In this document: positions 1 through 9,603 of the stretch, piece after piece
How positions within the stretch are numbered: the stretch's first letter is position 1
Layout of the letters: every line of letters begins with the position of its first letter
Assembly (NCBI GenBank): GCA_943372215.1
Contig: CALRXU020000009.1
Coordinates: 62,001 to 126,000 of the forward strand
Source of the DNA: UBA6183 sp943372215
GTDB taxonomy: Bacteria; Bacteroidota; Bacteroidia; UKL13-3
Length of the DNA stretch: 64,000 nt
Direction of reading: 5' to 3'
The notes under the pieces: generated by a model
The model's input: the letters and a program-made list of their open reading frames with translations, nothing else
Databases searched by the model: none
What the model was told of the DNA's origin: nothing
Program-made: the position numbers and the translations under genes

Positions 1-1014
1 ATAGGTTATTTTATCTAATTGTGTGAGTACACTTTGCGCTTTATATTTATAAGAAATGGCCCATCTGGGATTTTTAGCCGTAAAGCCAAGGTCTTGCTGT
101 TGGGCATATTCGTTTACTTTAATCACCACCCCATCTATTTCAAAGCTTAGCACTTCGCGTTGTTTATCATAATGCCTAATAAACTCCATTACCTCTTGAA
201 TACTTTTACATACCCGAACATGTTCGCTTACCTGAAAACCCCATTCTTTTGCTTTTTGCAAACTTTGGTAATGGTTACTGGCAACTTGTTTGTCGCTATA
301 AATAAAGTAGAGAAAACAATCTAAAGGACGTTTGGCAACCTCTGCAGAATCCTGCATCTTTAACGTACCTGAGGCAAAATTTCGGGGATTTTTATACAAT
401 CGTTCTTTAATTTCGTCTTCGTCATATCCCTTTAGTTCAAGCTCCTTTCTGTAATCTGCATTTAGTTTTTCAAAGGTTTTGCGGTGCATAAAAATCTCAC
501 CTCTTATTTCAAACGAGTCAGGATAACCTTCACCTAACAGTTGTTGGGGTATGGTTTTAATTGTTTTTACATTAGCAGTAACGTCATCGCCTTTGGTTCC
601 ATCTCCCCTAGTTACAGCCCTTATTAGCTGGCCATTCTCATAAGTGATACTTATGGCTAACCCATCAAACTTCAACTCAGTAACATATTCAAATTCAACA
701 CCAATTCCTTTTCGTACCCGTTCATCAAATTCATTCAACTCTTCTTCAGAATAGGTATTTCCAAGACTAAGCATGGGGTATTTGTGATATACCTGAACAA
801 ACTCCTTGGTAATGTCTCCACCCACCTTTTGTGAGGGAGAGTTTGGAGAAGCCAAGTGCGGAAATACTTGTTCTAATTTCTCTAGCTCTTTTAGCAATGC
901 ATCAAATTCAAAATCACTGATTATAGGCTGCGAAAGAATATAGTAATTATAATTATGTTTATTAAGCTCTTGGGTAAGCTCTTCAATTCTAGCCTTAGCA
1001 ATCGTTTCGTCCAT
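1..1014 (-). CDS. ligA: NAD-dependent DNA ligase, N-terminal part (runs off left edge)
   Basis: The reverse strand reads 338 codons from an ATG at 1014 to the window edge with no stop. The product seals nicks with NAD+ during replication and repair. The start (MDETIAKARIEELTQELN) and the helical N-terminal Ia domain fit LigA. The nucleotidyl-transfer motif is visible as ELKFDGLAIS; the lysine there is the one adenylated in this family, where KLDG or KFDG is usual. RGDGTKGDDVT and GEIFM motifs follow in the right order, and the last codons read AISYKYKAQSVLTQLDKITY, the end of the adenylation domain. The OB fold, zinc finger, HhH and BRCT parts lie beyond the edge. The gene is divergent from the next one, with only 55 or so bases between them. 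Confidence 0.96.
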   Translation of the reverse strand, partial: MDETIAKARIEELTQELNKHNYNYYILSQPIISDFEFDALLKELEKLEQVFPHLASPNSPSQKVGGDITKEFVQVYHKYPMLSLGNTYSEEELNEFDERVRKGIGVEFEYVTELKFDGLAISITYENGQLIRAVTRGDGTKGDDVTANVKTIKTIPQQLLGEGYPDSFEIRGEIFMHRKTFEKLNADYRKELELKGYDEDEIKERLYKNPRNFASGTLKMQDSAEVAKRPLDCFLYFIYSDKQVASNHYQSLQKAKEWGFQVSEHVRVCKSIQEVMEFIRHYDKQREVLSFEIDGVVIKVNEYAQQQDLGFTAKNPRWAISYKYKAQSVLTQLDKITY

Positions 1015-1084
1015 TATCTTACTAAATATATTTTGGTTCTATATTACACACTAAACCTTAAAATAAAAAATGCATATTTGCTGT

Positions 1085-2773
1085 ATGCGTATCTTTTTAG
1101 CAAGTGCATTTGCGTTTTTATCATTTAACGTTTGGGCTCAAGGTTCCTATTTACCCTTGAACTCGAATGGCGTTTATTTTTTAGAACGTCTTGAAATTAA
1201 ATCCGGCAGGCTTGCCACTCCGCAAGAGTTTAGTACCTCCAATAAATCATTTCAACGACACCGCGTAGCAGCATATGTTGATAGTTTTAATGTAACAGGT
1301 GCTAAACTAAGTAACCGAGATTACTTTAACTTAGATTATTTGCAAAATGACAACTTTGAGTTTAGCAATTCACAGTCAACATTAAGCAAAAGAAAGTTTT
1401 TGGGGATTTATCGCCATAAAGCTGCTGGCCTTTCCCATGTTTCGAAGGAGTTTAAGATTGTGTTGAACCCCATGACCTATTTGCACGCAGGATATGATAC
1501 CCGCCTTGGAAAAGTAGTAAGTATTAACAACCGCGGCTTAGAAATGAGGGGAACTATTGGAAACAAAATAGGTTTTTACACCTCTATTAATGATGAAATT
1601 ATTACACCAAATAGCTGGGTATTTGATTATTATCTGGCTAATAAGGCCATTCCTGGAGCTGGTTTCCTAAAGGACATCCCAACCGATAGTACAACTACAC
1701 CAATCAATTATAATGTTGGAACAGGATACCTTGTTTACCAACCAAGCAAACATTTTGATGTTCAATTTGGGCACGGTAAAAACTTTTTAGGCAATGGATT
1801 TAGAACCTTTTACATGAGTGATTTTAGCCGCGACCAATTGTTCCTTAGGTTAAATACCAGGGTTTGGCGCATTAATTATACCAATATTTGGGGTACACTT
1901 TATGATTGGGTACCTCCTACTCAACGTGTAAAGCCTAAGCGCCATTATTTTGCAACAACTTATGCTAATGTTAACATCACAAAATCATTCAATATAGGTT
2001 TGTTCCAAACCATTTCTTTTTTCCGCGACAGTACTTTTGGGTTTACCGGCTATGAGCTAGAATATTTAAATCCTATCATTTTTTATAAGCCTGTTGAAAA
2101 TGGACTGAACAGCCCCGATAAAACCATACTTGGTACTGATTTTAAATGGAATTTCCTTCGCCACTTTCAGCTGTATGGGCAATTTGTACTAAGTGAGCTA
2201 AAAGTGAAAGAAATGATCAATAGCAAGGGTTGGTTTGGAAATAAATGGGCTACCCAGATGGGGCTGAAATATATTGATGTTTTAGGTATACGCAATCTTG
2301 ACATGCAACTGGAATGTAATATTTCAAGGCCTTACATGTATACCTCATTTAACTCCAAAAATGCTTATGTCAATTTCAATCAGAATATGGCACATCCGTT
2401 AGGAGCTAATTTCTACGAGTACATTGGTATAATGAGGTATCAGGTAAACAACAGATTAACCCTTAAAGCTAGTGCAATATTCGCCATTTATGGCAACGAT
2501 ACCAACGGAAGTAATTGGGGAAAAGACATTAAGAGGTCATACGAAGACAATAGCCTTCCGAGAACATTTGGCAACACTATTGCTCAAGGCGTAAGGACAA
2601 ATTTATTGATTGCTGATTTGTTGGTTAGTTGCATGGTTAAACACAATTTATTTGTTGACATTACTGCACTTTATCGAAGAACAAACAGTGATATGGCCAT
2701 TTTTAACACACAAACAGTGTATATCGGAGCTACGTTACGCTGGAACTTTGCCGAACGCAGGTGGGACTTTTAA
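1085..2773 (+). CDS. Outer-membrane beta-barrel protein, Wzi-like capsule assembly family
   Basis: About 562 residues from the ATG at 1085. An ATG at 1070 would add five residues, but MRIFLASAFAFLSFNVWAQ is a clean signal peptide from the second start. The mature part is rich in aromatic and alternating residues, as in beta-barrels, and ends in WNFAERRWDF, with the aromatic C-terminal residue typical of outer-membrane proteins. The stretch with GKNFLGNGFRTFYMSDFSRD resembles the Bacteroidota Wzi-type proteins, which carry a GNGY/F-R-S-L-LSD element. Wzi in enterobacteria helps hold capsule on the cell surface. Whether this homologue binds capsule is not shown by the sequence. No capsule genes are near. 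It lies divergent to ligA and 54 bases before yebC. Confidence 0.65.
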   Translation: MRIFLASAFAFLSFNVWAQGSYLPLNSNGVYFLERLEIKSGRLATPQEFSTSNKSFQRHRVAAYVDSFNVTGAKLSNRDYFNLDYLQNDNFEFSNSQSTLSKRKFLGIYRHKAAGLSHVSKEFKIVLNPMTYLHAGYDTRLGKVVSINNRGLEMRGTIGNKIGFYTSINDEIITPNSWVFDYYLANKAIPGAGFLKDIPTDSTTTPINYNVGTGYLVYQPSKHFDVQFGHGKNFLGNGFRTFYMSDFSRDQLFLRLNTRVWRINYTNIWGTLYDWVPPTQRVKPKRHYFATTYANVNITKSFNIGLFQTISFFRDSTFGFTGYELEYLNPIIFYKPVENGLNSPDKTILGTDFKWNFLRHFQLYGQFVLSELKVKEMINSKGWFGNKWATQMGLKYIDVLGIRNLDMQLECNISRPYMYTSFNSKNAYVNFNQNMAHPLGANFYEYIGIMRYQVNNRLTLKASAIFAIYGNDTNGSNWGKDIKRSYEDNSLPRTFGNTIAQGVRTNLLIADLLVSCMVKHNLFVDITALYRRTNSDMAIFNTQTVYIGATLRWNFAERRWDF

Positions 2774-2827
2774 GCATTTGTGCTTTTAGTATAATTTACC
2801 GAAAATTGCATTTTAATTATTATCAAT

Positions 2828-3538
2828 ATGGGACGAGTATTTGAGAAACGTAAACATAAAATGTTTGCTCGCTACAACAAGATGAGCAGAACATTTACAA
2901 AAATTGGCAAGGAAATAGCTATTGCAGTAAAAGCAGGTGGAACTGACCCTGATGGAAACTCGCGTTTACGGGCGATTATTGCCAATGCTAAAGCAGCAAA
3001 CATGCCTAAAACCAATATTGATGCAGCCATAAACAGAGCGGCCAGTAAACAGGATAAAGACTTTGAGGAAATTACCTATGAGGGAAAGGGGTTACATGGT
3101 GTGGTATTGGTTATTGAAACAGCAACTGATAATCCAACGAGAACCGTAGCGAACCTTAGAAGCTACTTTAACAAAAAAGGCGGACAACTTATGGTGAGCG
3201 GCTCGCTGGATTTTATGTTTGAACGTAAAGGCATATTCCGTATTAAAAGCCAAGGGCTAAACTTTGAAGAGTTAGAACTTGAACTCATTGATTTTGGTAT
3301 TGAAGACATGGAAGATGATGGTGAAGGTCATTTGATTATTTCAGTGCCATTTACAGAATTTGGTACCATGCAAAAAGCACTTGAAGAGCGTAAGCTTGAA
3401 ATTATTAATGCAGAGTTACAACGTTTACCTACAACCAGCATTGAATTAACGGAAGAACAAGAAGCAGAAGTTAACTTACTATTGGATGTTATTGACGATG
3501 ATGACGATGTAACGAATGTTTGGACCAACATTAAATAA
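2828..3538 (+). CDS. YebC/PmpR family regulatory protein
   Basis: 236 residues, the usual family length. It opens MGRVFEKRKHKMFARYNKMS and continues with KIGKEIAIAVKAGG, DPDGNSRLRAII, AKAANMPKTNIDAAI and YEGKGLHGV, the conserved blocks of YebC/TACO1 proteins. Members act as transcriptional regulators or, in recent work on the family, as translation factors that help ribosomes through proline stretches; the sequence cannot separate these. The C-terminus is acidic (a run of Asp near the end), which is common in the Bacteroidota branch. The bacterial consensus begins AGHSKW...KRKA, so the N-terminal GRVFEKRKHKM is the Bacteroidota variant. Family assignment is firm. Confidence 0.95.
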   Translation: MGRVFEKRKHKMFARYNKMSRTFTKIGKEIAIAVKAGGTDPDGNSRLRAIIANAKAANMPKTNIDAAINRAASKQDKDFEEITYEGKGLHGVVLVIETATDNPTRTVANLRSYFNKKGGQLMVSGSLDFMFERKGIFRIKSQGLNFEELELELIDFGIEDMEDDGEGHLIISVPFTEFGTMQKALEERKLEIINAELQRLPTTSIELTEEQEAEVNLLLDVIDDDDDVTNVWTNIK

Positions 3539-3588
3539 TCAATCACTTTAAAACCATTGCGGGTAATCTACTTTTTATTAGCAATAAT

Positions 3589-4440
3589 ATGACCTATAAC
3601 CTACGCTTGTTTACCCTTTTTTTAAGCGTACTTTTAGGACTAAAATGCAACGCTCCTATTACTACGAAATCAAGTCCGGAAGCCAGCATTATTAAAGACA
3701 CTGCGCTGCAGCAAAAACAAATTACGTGCCATGACACTGCGATTAAAACCATACACGTATTTGTGGCTTTATGTGATAACCAATACCAAGGTATAGTTAA
3801 GGTGCCTGATAGAATCGGAAATGGTCAAGATCCTGAAAATAACTTGTATTGGGGCAATAAATATGGGGTAAAACAATTCTTCAAAAAAAGTAATGAATGG
3901 GAATTTGTTAAATCAATCAAGGTTGATACACTGATACTGGAACGTGTTATTTTTAAACATAACAAAAGTAATTATTACCTAATTGCCGATGCTTACAATG
4001 GCAAATATATTAAGGAATGTACAAAGCACTTTCTATATGGTGCTTCGGGCTTAGTTAAAGATACTTTACATACAATGCAAGGTATTATTGGCATTGCAGG
4101 CAATGCGGCACTACTCGGCTATGTGGGACATAATGGTTTAATGGAGTTCGGCCTGGAGGATAAATTTAATAATCACGATAACCAAAAAAGGCCTTGCATC
4201 ATTCTTGCTTGCGCAAGCAAGCCCTACTTTTCGCCTTTTTTAGAAAGGGCAAAGGCCTATCCGTTGCTTTGGACAACCAGTTTAATGTGCCCAGAGGCAT
4301 ACACTTTACACGATGCTATTTCTGGATTTATATACAATGCCAGTGAAGAACAGATTAACCGAAATGCTGCAAATGCTTATGCAAAATACCAGAAATGCTC
4401 TTTTGAATTTGCCTCGGATTTATTGGTTAGTGGATGGTAA
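3589..4440 (+). CDS. Secreted hypothetical protein
   Basis: 283 residues, family not recognised. A hydrophobic N-terminus (LRLFTLFLSVLLGLKC) looks like an export signal. The LGLKC ending could be a lipobox, but lysine just before the cysteine is unfavourable, so lipidation is doubtful. The rest is a soluble mixed domain with several cysteines and a glycine-rich hydrophobic segment (GIIGIAGNAALLGYVGHNGL) near residue 165-185 followed by a CIILACASKPYF block. This might be a caspase-like or hydrolase core strand, but I do not see a convincing catalytic set. It ends 44 bases before the stop of the convergent PKD-repeat gene. Confidence 0.6.
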   Translation: MTYNLRLFTLFLSVLLGLKCNAPITTKSSPEASIIKDTALQQKQITCHDTAIKTIHVFVALCDNQYQGIVKVPDRIGNGQDPENNLYWGNKYGVKQFFKKSNEWEFVKSIKVDTLILERVIFKHNKSNYYLIADAYNGKYIKECTKHFLYGASGLVKDTLHTMQGIIGIAGNAALLGYVGHNGLMEFGLEDKFNNHDNQKRPCIILACASKPYFSPFLERAKAYPLLWTTSLMCPEAYTLHDAISGFIYNASEEQINRNAANAYAKYQKCSFEFASDLLVSGW

Positions 4441-4484
4441 ACAGCTCAAATTAAACCTTTTCTGTTCAGGTATTAATCATGATG

Positions 4485-7400
4485 TTATCTCACCAAAGAT
4501 ACACTTCCCGATAAAGAGATTACCTTATTGTTAATATCAGTTCCTTTTGCTATGTACACATAAACACCGTCAGAAGCAGGTTGTCCCTGAAAGGTGCCAT
4601 CCCAACTATTGTTAATATCATAGCTTTCAAAAACAAGACTCCCCCACCTGTCGTAAATCTTCACGTGAAATTTTTCTATAAATATTCCTTTAAACTCAAA
4701 TCTATCATTTAACCCATCGTTATTCAGCGTAAATATATTAGGAGCATACAAAGTTGGTTTAATTTCAACACAACCGATGTTTGACTCGCTTACTTGCTGA
4801 TATCCTCCATTTTCAAAGGCTGTTATTTTATAGCAATAAATGCGTTGATTATTTGCTGCTAATTTATGAAAGTAGGTTGTGTCCGTTGGCAACAAATTGG
4901 CCACGTTGGTTAAAACTTGGCTTTCTTCATTCACAAAATCTAACTGGTATTTGCTTACGCCATTTTTCCATAATGCGTATGAATTAAATGAAATGTATGG
5001 GTCGAACTGCTGAAACTGACTTTGTTGTAGAACCACATTTAATAACATGGTTTGTGCCTTATTACTAACCGCCCCCAATCCACCACATTCGTCTTTTAAG
5101 TACGTAAAATATTCATAACTGAATTTATTGACATCAACATCTGCATCAACTAAAAAGGTATCGTTTGTTTCAATCAGAAATATTGGTGAACCTCCATCAG
5201 TACGCCTTTTATAAACTGCATATTTAAACTTTATTTTATGTTGTTTTTTTTGCCATTGCAACAATACTTTTTTATTGGCCAAGACCGTTGCCCTTAAGTT
5301 GTAAGTTTCCGGAACTGTTGTAACAAATACAGGAGAAGCTCCGCTGGTATCACTCCAACTGTGCTGCTGGTTGTTTCCCTTTTCAATGGTTTTAACTTTA
5401 TACAGATATCTGGTAAAACAACTTACAAAAGTATCTGTATAGGCATTGTCTATATTTACTGAAGCCAACAACCGAAACACATTACTCGAGTCTGGGTTAC
5501 TACGCCAGATTTCATACCTTTCAATGGTGTCAAACCCCTGATAAGACGTCCAACTCAACTCAACACCGTTGGTTACAGGTAAAGCAAACAGGTTAACTGG
5601 ACTATGAATTACACTTGGTTTCGATAAATTTCTGCAAACATCTACTGCGGCTACACTGTATTTGTATAAACCGGTTATTGTATTTAAACCTGTTTGAATA
5701 AACGAGGTATCAAGTATTTGGTGCTTTACTATTGAATCATTGGGCGTATTCGGTGAATAATTGTAATAAACTTTATACGCATCAAAATCGGCTTCTTGGT
5801 TGGGCTTAAAATAAAATTCAATACTTCCATTATCTATTACCGAAGCAAAAAGGGTATTAGGTATTGCAGGCGGAAAAGTATCATTACTCACTTGAATGTA
5901 GGCAGGCTTTATCATTGAATCTTTACAACCATTTACGGTAGTAGCAATTAAGGACACATCATAATTTCCGGGTTTCTTAAAAAAGAAATCTGGATTAGCC
6001 TGCACGCTGGAATCCTTATTGTTTATTTTCCATTGCCACTTTATTACGTCCTGTTGGTTAGGTGTAATATTGGTAAATATAGTGCCTGAATTAATGCAGA
6101 TAGCTGTTAGGTTACTCCTAAAATCAGGTTCGGGGAGTGGGTACACAGTAATGGTGTCCACTGTTGAACTACCAAACTCACAAGTTCCACTGCTATCAAC
6201 TAAGGTAAGTCTGGGGTAGTAGACACCTGGCAACGTATAACGGTATGAAAAGGTATCTGTGTCAACTGTATCAACTGTTCCATCGGCCAAATCCCAAATA
6301 AAGTATTTTGCGTTGGGCGATTCGGTTTTAAAATTTACCAATAGTGGTGTGCATGCTTTCCGCGGTGCAAAAGAGTATGTTCCTTGAGGCCCTCCAATGG
6401 AGATGTAATTGTTTTTTAACACAGAATCAACACAACCTGCGGAATCGGTAACGATTAAACTCACAAAGAATTTTCCTGGCTCAGTAAAAGCCAATTGTGG
6501 ATTTTTTAAGTTACTTTTATTAATAGGGGTAGCCCACTCCCACTTTACTATTGGTGTAGAACCAGCTTGGGTTGTATCAAACAATTGTATAGGTACGACT
6601 GGTTTATAACAATTCAACTTGGTTGTATTCGTAAAAAATCCACTTTGGGGGGCTTTATTTTTTATAATGATTGTCGTATCTACAGAAGTGGTACAAGAGT
6701 TTGAGTCAGTAATTGTAAGGGTAATCTTAAGGGTGGTATCAGTTTGAGTAAACATCTTCGATACTGAAGACCCTAATAAAGTATCATTTCCGAATACCCA
6801 GTTATATTTGGCTGTTTTATATACATCTGCAATTGATGTTGGTGCACTGGTTATAATTTCCTGACTTTTACAAGATAAATTCCTTACTAAACCAATTCTG
6901 GCCACTGGCTTGCTTGGAATAATGCGCTTCTCGGTTTCATAGGCACATCCGAATATATCGGTTACTTTTAATTTTATGTTGTAACCAACTCCTTGAACCG
7001 GAGTTGGGGCTGTATAAGTATATGGCGTAATTTTATTGTTATTGGTTACACTGTCTTTGCTACTCCACACCCATTTTCTGGATGCTATTGGCGTATTTAT
7101 TATTGAGCTATCAATGGCATTAAAACTTAAAGGAATACACCCTTTTTCAGCAGTAAGACCAATCTTGGCTTGTCCACCAGAAACCCAGACACCTGTATCC
7201 TTTTTAAGGGTAAAATCACACCCTCTCGAGTCAGTTACCCTCAAGCTAATTGGATAGATTCCAGGTAGATTAAAAGTATCTTTATGAATTAAGCTATCAT
7301 TAATAAATTTACCATTGATGTTCCACCTTGAGGCGATGATGTTTATGCCATTTACTCCAGAAATTGTGGTATTTCTAAATGTTACCTTGATGGGCGGGCA

Positions 7401-9497
7401 TCCAGCTGTATCGGAAATACTAAATGTTACTTTTGGAGAAGGTGGTACAACAACATCTACAATAAATGTATCAGGACAATTTAAAATCGTATCATAAGCC
7501 ACCAAGGTTACCCGATAATTCCCAGAGGCCAAATACCGGTGTTTAGGCTGTTGGAGCAATGAGGTATCACCATCACCAAAAAACCACTTGATGCGATTAT
7601 TCCCTAAAGATTTGTTATTAAAAATAAACGAATCATTGGAGCAATTAACCGTTGGAGGCGGAAAATTGGCTCTTGCCGGTGTTAAGTAAATCAGGTTATA
7701 CTTGGTGCTATCGCTAATACACCCATAGTGATTGGCCGTAAAACTCACATCAAAAAAACCAGTATCTGCAAAAACCGCTAAGGTGCTTTTACCTTCGGCT
7801 GATCCACCCCTCCAAAGCCATTTGTAAATCATTGGGGTAATTCCGCTATTCTCTACTCCATTAAAATTTATCCCATGATAATATCCATAACATCCGCTAA
7901 CGGGGCTGGCTTGGTAACTAACAGGAACTTTTTGTCCTGCATAAACAGTATCAATTAAATCTGTTAAACAACCATTGGTACTTACCAAACGAAGCGTTAC
8001 AATATGCTTTCCTGTATCGTTAAATATGTAATTAAAAGTGGGACTGGTGCTTATTACATTGTTTTTATACCGCCAGGTAAACGAAGTAAACTGGCTGGCT
8101 TGTCCAGGCATTAAGGTAAAAAAGGCGCTATAAGGAGCACAACCTGATTTTGCATTTACCTTATCAATAGCAACAGTGGGTTGTAAGGGCTGTATAATTG
8201 TTGTTAAACTGTCTTTACAACCAAACGAATTGGTTACCACAAGTTTTACGTCATGCCTTACAAGATTGGTAAATATGGTTGAGTCATTGTATTTGGTTGA
8301 TGTATTTCCATTACCAAAATGCCAATTGTAAGTAACCCCGGGCCCAGTAGTTGAAGTATTGTTAAATTTTACATTTACCGGAACAAAACAAATGCTAGTA
8401 GGTTGCACAGTATACGCAACAAGTGGTTTAGGGTTCACGATAATATTTTGGGGTTTTACAGAAATGCAACCCAATGCATCAATAGTTAGCTCAACAGTAT
8501 GAAGTCCCAATGGCAAAGGTGGTATTTTAAGATGTTTACTACTACCTACTACAATACCATTTACTTTCCAACTGTAGATTGCCATATTGGTATCTGGCAA
8601 AGATGTATTGATAAAGGTTAATGAATCACCCACACAAGCAGAGGGATTTTTCAGCACAAAATCTGCTGAAACACCAACTACTTGAATAAACTTACTCTTA
8701 GTAATGGTTTCTGCACATCCGCTGCTATTTGTAACTTTTAGGGTAACATCAAAACTACCAGGAACGTTAAAACTAAAACTAGGATTGGGTTGGCTAGAAC
8801 TAAACCCATTGCTGGTTGTCCATTGGTAGGTATAAGAGCCCGCAGGAATTACCGAAGAAGTTAGATTGGCCGTTAATGGAGAGGTGCAGCTGTATACATT
8901 TGTACCCGTAAAGTTAATTTGTTGGGTTTGATTGATGACAACCGAGTTTGGAACAGTAACGGAATGCTGACACCCGTTCCCATCACTTACAGCTAATGTT
9001 ACTGCCCTATTACCAGATGTTGCATAAGTATGACTAGGAGAAATGCTGGTACTTAATGTTCCATCGCCAAAATCCCATAAATATTGAGTAATGGGTGATG
9101 TGCCAGCAACTGAGGTGTTGGTAAAATTGACCGGCAAAGGAGTGCAGCCAGTGGCAATATTTTGGGTAAAACTTGCAACAGGATTAGCGAAAACGGTGAT
9201 ATAAGCTGTTTTTGTAATACTATCTGCACCCAGCGAATTACTGATAATAAGGGTTACTGTATATGTTCCTGCGTTAACATAGGTTGCAGAAGTATTGTTT
9301 TGTATGATGGAGGTGTTGCCATTACCAAAACGCCAAAAAAAAGCAGTAGGACTCCCTGTTGATAGATTGGTAAACTGTACGGTTAATGGGCTGCATCCTG
9401 TTGTTTTATTTGCAATAAAATTAGCCACAAGTTGTGCTCGAGCAACTTGGCTTATTATTACTAGCGCAAAGAGAAACAACAGCCTGTGAATAGCCAT
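4485..9497 (-). CDS. Giant PKD-repeat surface protein with gliding-type C-terminal domain
   Basis: About 1,670 residues. The preferred start is the ATG at 9497, giving MAIHRLLFLFALVIISQVARAQ, a signal peptide; an ATG 12 bases upstream is possible. The mature protein is built of many PKD-like beta-sandwich repeats, seen as recurring WRFGNGNTS, LWDFGDGT, WHFGNGNTS and FVWDLADGT elements followed by GxYxVTL strands. Two fibronectin-like segments come after about residue 1,230. The end, from about residue 1,590 (APNIFTLNNDGLNDRFEF, KIYDRWGSLVFES, WDGTFQGQPASDGVYVY), is the type B / CHU_C sorting domain recognised by type IX secretion. Such proteins are exported through the outer membrane and act as adhesins or matrix proteins. 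It is a tandem paralogue of the next gene. Confidence 0.9.
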   Translation of the reverse strand: MAIHRLLFLFALVIISQVARAQLVANFIANKTTGCSPLTVQFTNLSTGSPTAFFWRFGNGNTSIIQNNTSATYVNAGTYTVTLIISNSLGADSITKTAYITVFANPVASFTQNIATGCTPLPVNFTNTSVAGTSPITQYLWDFGDGTLSTSISPSHTYATSGNRAVTLAVSDGNGCQHSVTVPNSVVINQTQQINFTGTNVYSCTSPLTANLTSSVIPAGSYTYQWTTSNGFSSSQPNPSFSFNVPGSFDVTLKVTNSSGCAETITKSKFIQVVGVSADFVLKNPSACVGDSLTFINTSLPDTNMAIYSWKVNGIVVGSSKHLKIPPLPLGLHTVELTIDALGCISVKPQNIIVNPKPLVAYTVQPTSICFVPVNVKFNNTSTTGPGVTYNWHFGNGNTSTKYNDSTIFTNLVRHDVKLVVTNSFGCKDSLTTIIQPLQPTVAIDKVNAKSGCAPYSAFFTLMPGQASQFTSFTWRYKNNVISTSPTFNYIFNDTGKHIVTLRLVSTNGCLTDLIDTVYAGQKVPVSYQASPVSGCYGYYHGINFNGVENSGITPMIYKWLWRGGSAEGKSTLAVFADTGFFDVSFTANHYGCISDSTKYNLIYLTPARANFPPPTVNCSNDSFIFNNKSLGNNRIKWFFGDGDTSLLQQPKHRYLASGNYRVTLVAYDTILNCPDTFIVDVVVPPSPKVTFSISDTAGCPPIKVTFRNTTISGVNGINIIASRWNINGKFINDSLIHKDTFNLPGIYPISLRVTDSRGCDFTLKKDTGVWVSGGQAKIGLTAEKGCIPLSFNAIDSSIINTPIASRKWVWSSKDSVTNNNKITPYTYTAPTPVQGVGYNIKLKVTDIFGCAYETEKRIIPSKPVARIGLVRNLSCKSQEIITSAPTSIADVYKTAKYNWVFGNDTLLGSSVSKMFTQTDTTLKITLTITDSNSCTTSVDTTIIIKNKAPQSGFFTNTTKLNCYKPVVPIQLFDTTQAGSTPIVKWEWATPINKSNLKNPQLAFTEPGKFFVSLIVTDSAGCVDSVLKNNYISIGGPQGTYSFAPRKACTPLLVNFKTESPNAKYFIWDLADGTVDTVDTDTFSYRYTLPGVYYPRLTLVDSSGTCEFGSSTVDTITVYPLPEPDFRSNLTAICINSGTIFTNITPNQQDVIKWQWKINNKDSSVQANPDFFFKKPGNYDVSLIATTVNGCKDSMIKPAYIQVSNDTFPPAIPNTLFASVIDNGSIEFYFKPNQEADFDAYKVYYNYSPNTPNDSIVKHQILDTSFIQTGLNTITGLYKYSVAAVDVCRNLSKPSVIHSPVNLFALPVTNGVELSWTSYQGFDTIERYEIWRSNPDSSNVFRLLASVNIDNAYTDTFVSCFTRYLYKVKTIEKGNNQQHSWSDTSGASPVFVTTVPETYNLRATVLANKKVLLQWQKKQHKIKFKYAVYKRRTDGGSPIFLIETNDTFLVDADVDVNKFSYEYFTYLKDECGGLGAVSNKAQTMLLNVVLQQSQFQQFDPYISFNSYALWKNGVSKYQLDFVNEESQVLTNVANLLPTDTTYFHKLAANNQRIYCYKITAFENGGYQQVSESNIGCVEIKPTLYAPNIFTLNNDGLNDRFEFKGIFIEKFHVKIYDRWGSLVFESYDINNSWDGTFQGQPASDGVYVYIAKGTDINNKVISLSGSVSLVR

Positions 9498-9603
9498 ATA
9501 TAACGCCAAATATCACTATTTTTTCGCATATAATCCACAGTATTATACTGATTAACTTGATATTAATGTATTACCCATAAATGGGTGAACAGCATGATGC
9601 TTA